Below, one piece after another: positions 1-6,472 of a stretch of 64,000 nucleotides of DNA (its first letter is position 1; each line of letters begins with the position of its first letter). The stretch comes from Tenuifilaceae bacterium CYCD. GTDB lineage: Bacteria > Bacteroidota > Bacteroidia > Bacteroidales > Tenuifilaceae. Under the pieces are notes generated by a model, which was not told the DNA's origin, did no database searches, and saw only the letters and a program-made list of their open reading frames with translations. The position numbers and the translations under genes were made by a program. Location of the stretch: the NCBI GenBank assembly GCA_036322835.1, contig AP027304.1:186001-250000 (forward strand), read 5' to 3'.

Positions 1-432
1 GGATGAAATATAAGCAGAAATCTGTTTAATCTCAGGAGCCGCATCTAAAGGGCAAGTTGGTATGCCAACTTTTTTTAATGCCTCGTAATCGGGCAAATCA
101 TCTCCCATATATAAAATCTGCGAGAACTCAATTCCATACTTGAACCTAAAATCCTCCAAGGCCTCAATTTTATCGGTTGCACCTAAATATATATCGGTAA
201 CACCGAGTCCTTTGAAACGCTCCCTAACTGCTTCGGACTTTCCTCCGGAAATAATAGCAATAGGAAACCCTCGCTCAACAGCAACATGAACAGCATAACC
301 ATCGCGAGTATTTGATGTTCGCATAAGTTCGCCCGAGGGGTGAAGAAGAACTGTGCCATCGGTAAATACTCCATCAACGTCAAATACAAAGGCCTTAACA
401 TCGGCAAGGAGTTCTTTGAAATTTTTCTTCAT
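1..432 (-). CDS. kdsC: KdsC-type HAD phosphatase, partial (C-terminus beyond window)
   Basis: The reading frame starts at an ATG at 432 and runs off the left edge after 144 codons. The translation has the haloacid dehalogenase motif I FDVDGVFTDG near residue 17, a motif II-like IISGG segment, a conserved lysine region (TDKIEAL) and motif III/IV MGDDLPD. This order and the short length match 3-deoxy-D-manno-octulosonate 8-phosphate phosphatase, which releases phosphate from KDO-8-P for lipopolysaccharide core synthesis in the cytoplasm. It lies 10 bases downstream of the DUF2520 gene, so the two are probably cotranscribed. Other KdsC-like sugar phosphatases cannot be fully excluded because the tail is missing. 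Confidence 0.88.
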   Translation of the reverse strand, partial: MKKNFKELLADVKAFVFDVDGVFTDGTVLLHPSGELMRTSNTRDGYAVHVAVERGFPIAIISGGKSEAVRERFKGLGVTDIYLGATDKIEALEDFRFKYGIEFSQILYMGDDLPDYEALKKVGIPTCPLDAAPEIKQISAYISS

Positions 433-442
433 GAGATAAAGG

Positions 443-1219
443 TTATTGCTTGCTTAATTTTTGAATGCTCAAAGATAATTCATTGTAAACTTTGTGCAAT
501 TGCTCATCGAAGTTCTTGAGCAGGTTGGAATGCATTTCGATAGTGTTAAAATCACCACGAACGGCTGGTCCTGTTTGAACATCCTTAGGATTTGCGGTAA
601 ACGCCTTTCTTACCGTTTCGTCAACCAATGGCTGTAAAATTTTAAAATCTATTCCATTTTCAGAAGTTAAACGGTACGTTAACGCTAAAATATGATTGGT
701 AAAGTTATTGGCAAAAACTCCGCTTAGATGCAGCAACATCCTTTTTTCTGAAGTTAGTTCATTCACAGAAAAGCCAATCTCCCGTCCAACATCAAATAAA
801 AAACTAAGAACATCTACAGAACTGGCTTCTACAAAGATTGGAACACCTTTTAAATCGACCAACTGGCTTTTAGAAAATGTTTGAAAAGGGTAAAAGACCC
901 CTATTTCTTTGGACTTTACATTTGCCAAAACCGATAAAGGAGTACTCCCACTTGTATGCACAACAATGCCATCAACGTTTCTCAAATTATCGGCAATTTT
1001 TGATATTGAGTTATCGGAAACTGCAATTATATAAAGATCTGCACACTCATCAATATCGGCTAAACTATTTATTGGAATCGCATTATATTTACACGATAAA
1101 ACCTCTGCATTTCTCAGCAATCGTGAGTAAACCTGAACAATATTCCAACCTGCATTTGCAAAAGCAAATGCTAAAGAGGTTGAAACATTTCCAGCACCTA
1201 TTAATACAACTTTCTTCAC
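443..1219 (-). CDS. Rossmann-fold DUF2520 oxidoreductase
   Basis: This 258-residue protein opens with a dinucleotide-binding GAGNVSTSLA glycine motif straight after the first strand. An all-helical C-terminal half (about residues 150-255) is typical of the DUF2520 and 6-phosphogluconate-dehydrogenase-like fold. The substrate of this family is not known to me, so the role is left open. The likely start is a GTG at 1219, because the nucleotide-binding strand begins at the second residue and leaves no room for a later start. The stop codon sits 10 bases before kdsC, and this pair is often adjacent in Bacteroidota. No membrane segment or signal peptide is seen. Confidence 0.8.
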   Translation of the reverse strand: MKKVVLIGAGNVSTSLAFAFANAGWNIVQVYSRLLRNAEVLSCKYNAIPINSLADIDECADLYIIAVSDNSISKIADNLRNVDGIVVHTSGSTPLSVLANVKSKEIGVFYPFQTFSKSQLVDLKGVPIFVEASSVDVLSFLFDVGREIGFSVNELTSEKRMLLHLSGVFANNFTNHILALTYRLTSENGIDFKILQPLVDETVRKAFTANPKDVQTGPAVRGDFNTIEMHSNLLKNFDEQLHKVYNELSLSIQKLSKQ

Positions 1220-1305
1220 AAAATAAGGACTCTATGTATTATTCACAAGACGTCAGATAATTTCTGCCTGTTTGATTGCATAAAGTTAGTGCATTTAATT
1301 CTAAC

Positions 1306-1344
1306 TAAAAAAGACATCCGGAACTACTTGTAAAGTTCCGGATG
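1306..1344 (-). terminator. Intrinsic terminator after the unknown gene at 1380-1907
   Basis: Perfect 11-base arms CATCCGGAACT (1315-1325) and AGTTCCGGATG (1334-1344) enclose an 8-base loop. On the minus strand the hairpin is followed by a T-rich run (A-run at 1307-1312 on plus). A GT-rich tract between the stop codon and the hairpin resembles one near 61190-61240; see findings. Confidence 0.85.
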
Positions 1345-1379
1345 CCAACCCTCTAACCTATGTAAACCTAAACCAAAAC

Positions 1380-1907
1380 CTAATTTCTTGAAGTATGTGA
1401 ATTTATAAGAATAGAGCATATCTCATACTTTTCCTCCAGCACAAATTGCTCTATTAAATTTTCGGGCATATTAACATTATTAAACTTAATATGTCGAAAG
1501 TCAAAAACCATACCATTACTATTAGCAAAATCGCATCTTAAGGGATCTAATATTTCTGAATAATGAGCATTATTTCCATTGATAGATTCGCTATTCTTTG
1601 ATAAAATATAATTTTCTGTTGCTTCGTCAATCCAAAAACCACTTGTTTCCTCAATTTTGAGCAAAGTTGCTCGGTTTATGTTTCGAAGTAAAGATCTTAA
1701 TCGCAATTGAAGAATTAAAAACTCCTTATTTTCAACTTGTAACCGCTTATTAATCTCAATAAGTTCAAATAATCTTGTAGAAAAGTCACCAGACATAGAT
1801 TCTGAACTCAAAGAATAAATCTCATTCTGATTACTAGCAATAACCTGACAATTATGAGCAATCCGTTCGCCCAACTCAAGAACTAATGTATTAAACAACT
1901 CGCTCAT
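1380..1907 (-). CDS. Hypothetical protein, 175 aa
   Basis: I do not recognise this protein. It is 175 residues, soluble and acidic, with a largely helical N-terminal half (about residues 1-90) that could form a coiled coil: leucine and isoleucine residues recur in the stretch FELIEINKRLQVENKEF. The C-terminal half is mixed. There is no signal peptide, no metal motif and no obvious enzyme signature. It is a single-gene unit, bounded downstream by a strong terminator and upstream by the 461-base repeat-rich gap it shares with the divergent etfB. That placement could suit a regulator of the etf operon, but nothing in the sequence proves DNA binding. Confidence 0.6.
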   Translation of the reverse strand: MSELFNTLVLELGERIAHNCQVIASNQNEIYSLSSESMSGDFSTRLFELIEINKRLQVENKEFLILQLRLRSLLRNINRATLLKIEETSGFWIDEATENYILSKNSESINGNNAHYSEILDPLRCDFANSNGMVFDFRHIKFNNVNMPENLIEQFVLEEKYEICSILINSHTSRN

Positions 1908-1974
1908 TAATAGTCCATTTACTTATAATAAATTTACAAAATAACACTGCAAATGTCAATTTTGTTTTACAACT

Positions 1975-2010
1975 TTTGACCAAACAATAGTTAAATTTGA
2001 CTAAACAATA
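1975..2010. repeat. Tandem direct repeat, 21-base period
   Basis: The unit TTTGAC(C/T)AAACAATA occurs at 1975-1989 and 1996-2010 with one difference. The 21-base spacing places the copies on the same face of the helix (two turns), as expected for paired activator or repressor sites. Confidence 0.65.
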
Positions 2011-2030
2011 TTTAATATGTGTTAAATATT
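2007..2030. repeat. Inverted repeat AATATTTAA-N6-TTAAATATT
   Basis: Perfect 9-base arms (2007-2015 and 2022-2030) with a 6-base spacer. The left arm overlaps the end of the second direct-repeat unit. AT-rich sequence raises the chance level, so an operator role is only an inference. Confidence 0.5.
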
Positions 2031-2166
2031 ATTGCTTGATTTTCTGAAAGTTAACATTCAACAACGATTCTGTATAGTGTTAAAAGTAATACTAGCAATT
2101 CCTCCTTATCGAGATTTTTTAATCATCAGTATAAGAATTAATCAAATTGGCGTAAATTTGTACGCT

Positions 2167-2185
2167 CGTTTTAACCCTTAAAACG
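2167..2185. repeat. Inverted repeat CGTTTTAA-CCC-TTAAAACG
   Basis: Perfect 8-base arms separated by CCC, located about 200 bases before etfB. There is no T-run after it, so an operator is more likely than a terminator. Confidence 0.5.
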
Positions 2186-2230
2186 TTAGGTGAAAAACAT
2201 TTAACTTATTGATATATTAATACATAAGAT

Positions 2231-2278
2231 TAGTGAGTAAAAATAAATTTCGCTCACTAAGAACTTTGTGTATTTTTG
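2231..2278 (+). promoter_or_regulatory. Putative etfBA promoter with overlapping palindromic operator
   Basis: A Bacteroidota-type promoter reads TTTC (2248-2251), 19 bases, TATTTTTG (2271-2278), against the consensus TTTG-N19-TANNTTTG. Perfect 7-base arms TAGTGAG (2231-2237) and CTCACTA (2253-2259) flank the -33 element, so a bound repressor would occlude it. The predicted start is near 2285, leaving an 80-base leader. Confidence 0.6.
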
Positions 2279-2368
2279 TAGTTATTTTAATTTCAAAAAT
2301 CATATTTAAGTGCTTATTTTTTAGATAGATACAGAAAAATATGTTTAACTAAATTAATATTTTAACGG

Positions 2369-3118
2369 ATGAAAATTCTTGTTTGTATCAGCAACGTACC
2401 GGATACCACCACCAAGGTGAAATTTGTTGATGGTAACACCAAGTTGGATGTAAACGGTATTCAATGGGTTATCAATCCTTGGGACGAACTTTCGCTTACC
2501 AGAGCATTAGAATTAAAGGATGACGCTAGTACTGGTGTAAAATCAGTTACCGTTGCTCACGTAGGTCTAGCAACTTCTGAGCCTACAATCAGAAAAGCTC
2601 TTGCGATTGGTGCCGACGAGGCTATCAGAGTTAACGCTGACCCAACCGATGCTTACAACGTTGCTGCTCAACTTGCTGAAGTTGTTAAGAAGGAACAATT
2701 CGATATTATTATGTGCGGAATTGAATCGAGCGATTTTAACAGTTCTGCTGTTGGTAGTATGCTTGCAGAATTCTTAGGTATGCCTTCGGTTTCTGCTGTA
2801 TCAAGTTTAAAAATTGAGAATGGTGCTGCAGTTATCACCCGCGAAATTGATGGCGGAAAAGAGATTGTAACTGTTCCGGCTCCTTTCGTTTCAATTGTAC
2901 AAAAGGGTATTGCAAAAGAGCCTAGAATTGCTGCTATGCGTGGTATTATGATGGCACGTACTAAAGTTATTAAACTTTATGAACCAGTTGCTATTGATGC
3001 ATTAACCGAAACCGCAAAGTTTGAGATGCCTGTACCAAGAGCTGCATGCAAGTTTGTTGATGCTGAGAATCCAAAGCAACTAATTGAACTGCTACAGGCA
3101 GAAACCAAATTAATCTAA
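2369..3118 (+). CDS. etfB: Electron transfer flavoprotein beta subunit
   Basis: At 249 residues this has family-normal length and the characteristic N-terminus MKILVCISNVPDTTTKV, the central RALELKD segment and the C-terminal lysine-rich ARTKVI stretch. ETF is an alpha-beta heterodimer with FAD in alpha and AMP, or a second FAD in bifurcating forms, in beta. It collects electrons from acyl-CoA dehydrogenases in the cytoplasm. It is the first gene of an operon with etfA (28 bases downstream), a membrane Fe-S oxidoreductase and an acyl-CoA dehydrogenase, so its partners are all at hand. The sequence alone does not let me decide whether this ETF bifurcates. Confidence 0.95.
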   Translation: MKILVCISNVPDTTTKVKFVDGNTKLDVNGIQWVINPWDELSLTRALELKDDASTGVKSVTVAHVGLATSEPTIRKALAIGADEAIRVNADPTDAYNVAAQLAEVVKKEQFDIIMCGIESSDFNSSAVGSMLAEFLGMPSVSAVSSLKIENGAAVITREIDGGKEIVTVPAPFVSIVQKGIAKEPRIAAMRGIMMARTKVIKLYEPVAIDALTETAKFEMPVPRAACKFVDAENPKQLIELLQAETKLI

Positions 3119-3145
3119 GTTGAACCCATTTAATTTCGAAATAAT

Positions 3146-4111
3146 ATGTCAGTACTAGTATATACCGAAAACTGGGACGGAAAATTCAAAAAATCATCAT
3201 TCGAGTTGGTATCTTACGCAAGTAAGGTAGCCGAAATGATGGGAACCAGTGCTGTAGCTGTTTCAATTGGTAATGTTGACGAAGCAGAACTAAAACAACT
3301 TGGAAACTACGGCGCGCAAAAAGTTATCAGCGTAAATCAGGATAACCTTAAAACATTAGATAGTCAGGCATACACAAGCGCTATTGCCAGTGTTGCCGAG
3401 AAAATTGGTGCAAAAGTTATTGTTGTTGCTAACAACAACTCGGGTAAATCAATTGCTCCTCGCCTATCAGTAAAACTAAAAGCGGCTTTAGGTGCAGGTG
3501 TTAGCAAACTTCCTATTAGCACAAGTCCTTTCACCGTTTACAAAAGAGCATTCTCCGGTGGAGCCTATGCCGATGTGGTGCTAAAAACCGATGTGAAAAT
3601 CATCACTCTAGCTCAAAACTCTTTCGATCTTATCGAAACCGCCAACAACGTGGCTATTGAGAAAATGGACGTTAACGTTGATGCTCCAAGAACTCAAGTT
3701 AAAGAGGTTCAAAAGCAATCAGGAAAACTTTTATTAACCGATGCTGAAATCGTTGTATCGGGTGGTCGTGGTATGAAATCGCCTGACAACTGGGCTCCAA
3801 TTGTAGAGTTAGCAAATTTACTAGGCGGAGCAACTGCTTGTTCTCGTCCCGTTTCTGACGAAGGATGGCGTCCTCACGATGAGCATACTGGCCAAACCGG
3901 TAAAATTATCGCTCCAAACCTTTACTTCGCAGTAGGTATTTCGGGTGCAACACAGCACATTGCGGGTGTTAGTTCATCAAAATATATTGTAGCAATCAAT
4001 AACGACAAGGGCGCTCCAATTTTCGAGGTTGCTCAGTACGGTATTGTTGGCGATGCACAAAAAGTGCTTCCTCAACTTGTTGCTGCAGTTAAAGAAATCA
4101 AAGGAAAGTAG
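3146..4111 (+). CDS. etfA: Electron transfer flavoprotein alpha subunit
   Basis: This 321-residue protein carries the C-terminal FAD domain signature of EtfA from about residue 195: VSGGRGMKSPDNW, then TACSRPVSDEGW, HTGQTGKIIAPNLY and GISGATQHIAG, followed by INNDKGAPIFEVAQYGIVGDA. These residues form the FAD pocket and the charge-transfer arginine region in the family. The N-terminal half is the alpha/beta domain that packs on EtfB. It directly follows etfB and is followed by a strong hairpin (4159-4200), so etfBA may be produced in excess over the downstream membrane genes. Confidence 0.95.
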   Translation: MSVLVYTENWDGKFKKSSFELVSYASKVAEMMGTSAVAVSIGNVDEAELKQLGNYGAQKVISVNQDNLKTLDSQAYTSAIASVAEKIGAKVIVVANNNSGKSIAPRLSVKLKAALGAGVSKLPISTSPFTVYKRAFSGGAYADVVLKTDVKIITLAQNSFDLIETANNVAIEKMDVNVDAPRTQVKEVQKQSGKLLLTDAEIVVSGGRGMKSPDNWAPIVELANLLGGATACSRPVSDEGWRPHDEHTGQTGKIIAPNLYFAVGISGATQHIAGVSSSKYIVAINNDKGAPIFEVAQYGIVGDAQKVLPQLVAAVKEIKGK

Positions 4112-4158
4112 TTTTTAGAATAAGATTATAGAATTCAGAATACAGAATTTAGATGAAT

Positions 4159-4200
4159 AAAAGACCTTCCATCATCCTAAAGGATATGGAAGTGTCTTTT
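4159..4200 (+). terminator. Hairpin after etfA, terminator or attenuator
   Basis: A long imperfect hairpin has arms AAAAGAC/GTCTTTT (4159-4165 and 4194-4200), CTTCCAT/ATGGAAG (4166-4172 and 4186-4192) and ATCCT/AGGAT at the tip, ending in TTTT. It lies between etfA and the membrane Fe-S gene, so it probably lowers, rather than stops, downstream expression. Confidence 0.65.
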
Positions 4201-4253
4201 AAATAGAGTAAAAGTTTTAAAACCAACTTTTTACTAACCAAAAAAAACAAACT

Positions 4254-5570
4254 ATGACCAAACAAATTGTTTTTGCTATTGCACTGCTACTAACATTCGC
4301 TGTTTTTGGCTACACCATAGCAAGAATTATCCGTTTCTTCTCGCTTACCAAAAAGGGTTTTCCAATAAAAAACTTAGGTAAGCGTTTTATGATTATGGCC
4401 GAAGTCGCTTTTGGTCAAACAAAGATTTTTCGTCGTCCAGTACTAGGCTTCCTCCACGCAGTTGTTTTCTGGGGTTTCTGCGTAATCATTTTCGGAAGTA
4501 TTGAGATGGTAATCGATGGTTTATTCAAACTCGAAAAATCACTTAGTTTTCTAGGCTGGTTCTACGATTTTTTAATGGCAACTGGCGATATTTTTGCATT
4601 CCTAATTGCCATTGCAATTTTTGTGTTTCTATTCCGTAGAGTATTCCTTCACGTAAAACGTTTCGAGGGAATCGAAATGAAAAAGATTTCGCACATCGAT
4701 GCAAACGTAGCGTTAACAATTATCCTTGTTCTGATGCTATCGTTACTAGGAATGAATGCTGCATACGTTAGTCATACCAATGCAATTGGTGGCGAAATTA
4801 TTGGATATTATCCTGTTAGTAATTTCTTAGCCCCAATATTTTCCGGTATGTCCATAGAATCTATGCAAGTTCAACACGAAATTTACTGGTGGACACACAT
4901 CCTTTTGATTTTTGTATTTGCCAACCTACTCCCCTACTCTAAACACTTCCACGTGTTTATGTCGGTTCCAAACACTTTTATATCGAGACTAGAACCGCTT
5001 GGCAAATTAAGGAATATGGACAACGTAACCCGCGAGGTTAAACTGATGATGGATCCAAACGCAGCATTTGCCGCTCCTGCAACCGATGCTCCTATTGAGC
5101 GTTTTGGAGTTAAGGATGCTGAGGACGTAATGTGGAACAACTACTTCAACTCATTGTCGTGTACTGAGTGCGGACGTTGTACATCGGTTTGTCCCGCAAA
5201 TACAACTGGCAAGAAATTATCGCCACGTAAAGTTATGATGGACTTACGTGCTCGTATGAAGGAGAAAGGCCCTCAACTGCTAAAGAATAAAGATTTTAAC
5301 GATGGTAAATCGTTGGTACGCGACTACATATCCGAGGAGGAACTTTGGGCTTGTACAACCTGCAACGCCTGCGCAAAGGAATGCCCTATCAATATTAATC
5401 AACCATCGTTGATTGTTGATATGCGCCGCTACCTTGTAATGGAAGAAGGTTCTGCTCCAGGTGAGATTAAGGCAATGTTCAACAATATTGAGAACAACGG
5501 TGCTCCTTGGCAGTACTCGCCAGAGGATAGGCTTTTATGGACAAAGGATTTGGAAATCAACGTTCATTAG
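4254..5570 (+). CDS. Membrane-bound Fe-S oxidoreductase, HdrC-like (ETF:quinone route)
   Basis: This 438-residue protein has about five hydrophobic segments in residues 1-245, resembling the NarI/DsrM-type cytochrome or quinone-binding domain, and then two ferredoxin-type [4Fe-4S] motifs, CTECGRCTSVCP (about residues 300-311) and CTTCNACAKECP (about residues 370-381). With the next gene it corresponds to the ETF-linked membrane oxidoreductase (EMO-like, HdrC plus HdrB domains), which passes electrons from reduced ETF to menaquinone. In many bacteria the two halves are fused, but here they are separate genes. The neighbours etfBA and an acyl-CoA dehydrogenase support this role. A general heterodisulfide-reductase-like role is the alternative. 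Confidence 0.8.
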   Translation: MTKQIVFAIALLLTFAVFGYTIARIIRFFSLTKKGFPIKNLGKRFMIMAEVAFGQTKIFRRPVLGFLHAVVFWGFCVIIFGSIEMVIDGLFKLEKSLSFLGWFYDFLMATGDIFAFLIAIAIFVFLFRRVFLHVKRFEGIEMKKISHIDANVALTIILVLMLSLLGMNAAYVSHTNAIGGEIIGYYPVSNFLAPIFSGMSIESMQVQHEIYWWTHILLIFVFANLLPYSKHFHVFMSVPNTFISRLEPLGKLRNMDNVTREVKLMMDPNAAFAAPATDAPIERFGVKDAEDVMWNNYFNSLSCTECGRCTSVCPANTTGKKLSPRKVMMDLRARMKEKGPQLLKNKDFNDGKSLVRDYISEEELWACTTCNACAKECPININQPSLIVDMRRYLVMEEGSAPGEIKAMFNNIENNGAPWQYSPEDRLLWTKDLEINVH

Positions 5571-5619
5571 ACTAATTGGCTGTAGAACATTAGATTTTTC
5601 ATAGCTAATAGAAATTTAA

Positions 5620-5647
5620 CGAACAACTATCAACGAACAACTATCAA
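5620..5647 (+). repeat. Two tandem 14-base repeats before the HdrB-like gene
   Basis: The unit CGAACAACTATCAA is present twice without interruption (5620-5633 and 5634-5647), six bases before the ATG at 5653. It occupies the place of a ribosome-binding site and could affect translation, though it may be neutral slippage. Confidence 0.8.
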
Positions 5648-5652
5648 CAAAA

Positions 5653-6447
5653 ATGGAAACACGTAAAATAGAAGTCCCTGTAATGGCCGATTTATTTGCC
5701 CGTGGTGAGAAGCCCGAATATTTATTCTGGGTTGGTTGCGCAGGTGCTTACGACGACCGTTACAAGAAAGTAACACGTGCTTTTGCAAAAATACTTAGCT
5801 ACCTAAATGTAAGTTACGCAGTACTTGGTAAGGAAGAAACCTGTACTGGCGACCCAGCTCGCCGCGCAGGTAACGAAATGCTTTACCAAATGCAGGCGCT
5901 ACAAAATATTGAACTTTTCAAGGCATACGAGATTACCAAAATCATCACCATTTGCCCTCACTGCTTCAATATCTTCAAAAATGAGTATCCAGATTTAGGT
6001 GGAAACTACGAGGTAATCAGCTATGTTGAACTACTCGATAAGTTCATCAAAGAAGGAAAACTTAAGGTAAATACCGACACTTTCAAAAATTCGCGTATTA
6101 CCTACCACGATCCTTGCTACCTAGGTCGTGCTAACGATATGTATGATGAGCCACGTAGGGTGATCAAATCGATATCGGGCGATGTGGTTGAAATGGAGCG
6201 TAACAAGAGCTTTGCGCTATGCTGCGGTGCCGGTGGTGCTCAAATGTTCAAGGAGGCAGAAAAAGGTGATAAGGAAGTATTCCTTGAGCGTATGGAGGAT
6301 GTACTAAAGGTAAATCCTGATATCATTGCAACCGCTTGTCCTTTCTGTATGACAATGATGACCGATGGTATCAAGTACAAAAATCAGGAAGAGAAGATGA
6401 AGAATTACGATATTGCTGAGCTAATCGTAATGTCACTTGGATTATAA
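5653..6447 (+). CDS. HdrB-like CCG-domain Fe-S oxidoreductase
   Basis: The 264-residue protein contains two cysteine-rich CCG domains. The first runs from FWVGCAGAYDDRY through EETCTGDPARR to ICPHCFN, and the second runs from YHDPCYLGR through LCCGAGGAQMF to ACPFCMTMM. Such paired motifs bind the noncubane [4Fe-4S] cluster in HdrB and similar sites in LutA, GlpC and EMO proteins. There is no membrane segment, so it should dock on the preceding HdrC-like membrane subunit. Its place between that gene and the acyl-CoA dehydrogenase argues for a role in ETF oxidation rather than heterodisulfide reduction. Confidence 0.82.
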   Translation: METRKIEVPVMADLFARGEKPEYLFWVGCAGAYDDRYKKVTRAFAKILSYLNVSYAVLGKEETCTGDPARRAGNEMLYQMQALQNIELFKAYEITKIITICPHCFNIFKNEYPDLGGNYEVISYVELLDKFIKEGKLKVNTDTFKNSRITYHDPCYLGRANDMYDEPRRVIKSISGDVVEMERNKSFALCCGAGGAQMFKEAEKGDKEVFLERMEDVLKVNPDIIATACPFCMTMMTDGIKYKNQEEKMKNYDIAELIVMSLGL

Positions 6448-6472
6448 CAAAACAAAATAACCTTACAGACTA

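Larger units (their letters stand above)
1908..2368. promoter_or_regulatory. 461-base divergent regulatory gap between unknown gene and etfB
   Basis: There is no gene here. From left to right it holds a direct repeat of about 15 bases with a 21-base period (1975-2010), an inverted repeat with 9-base arms AATATTTAA and TTAAATATT (2007-2015 and 2022-2030), an inverted repeat with 8-base arms CGTTTTAA and TTAAAACG (2167-2174 and 2178-2185), an isolated TAAATTTG box (2153-2160), and the putative etfB promoter with an overlapping palindrome (2231-2278). The density of symmetric sites suggests control by one or more transcription factors. Confidence 0.6.

Noticed and set aside
183-407. A 74-codon open frame on the minus strand at the left edge
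   Set aside because: It overlaps, in another frame, the kdsC reading frame, which has clear HAD motifs and starts at 432.
5571-5652. Possible frameshift splitting one HdrC-HdrB fusion protein
   Set aside because: The two genes are separated by 82 bases without an open frame in continuity, each with its own plausible start and stop, so a natural split is more likely than an error.
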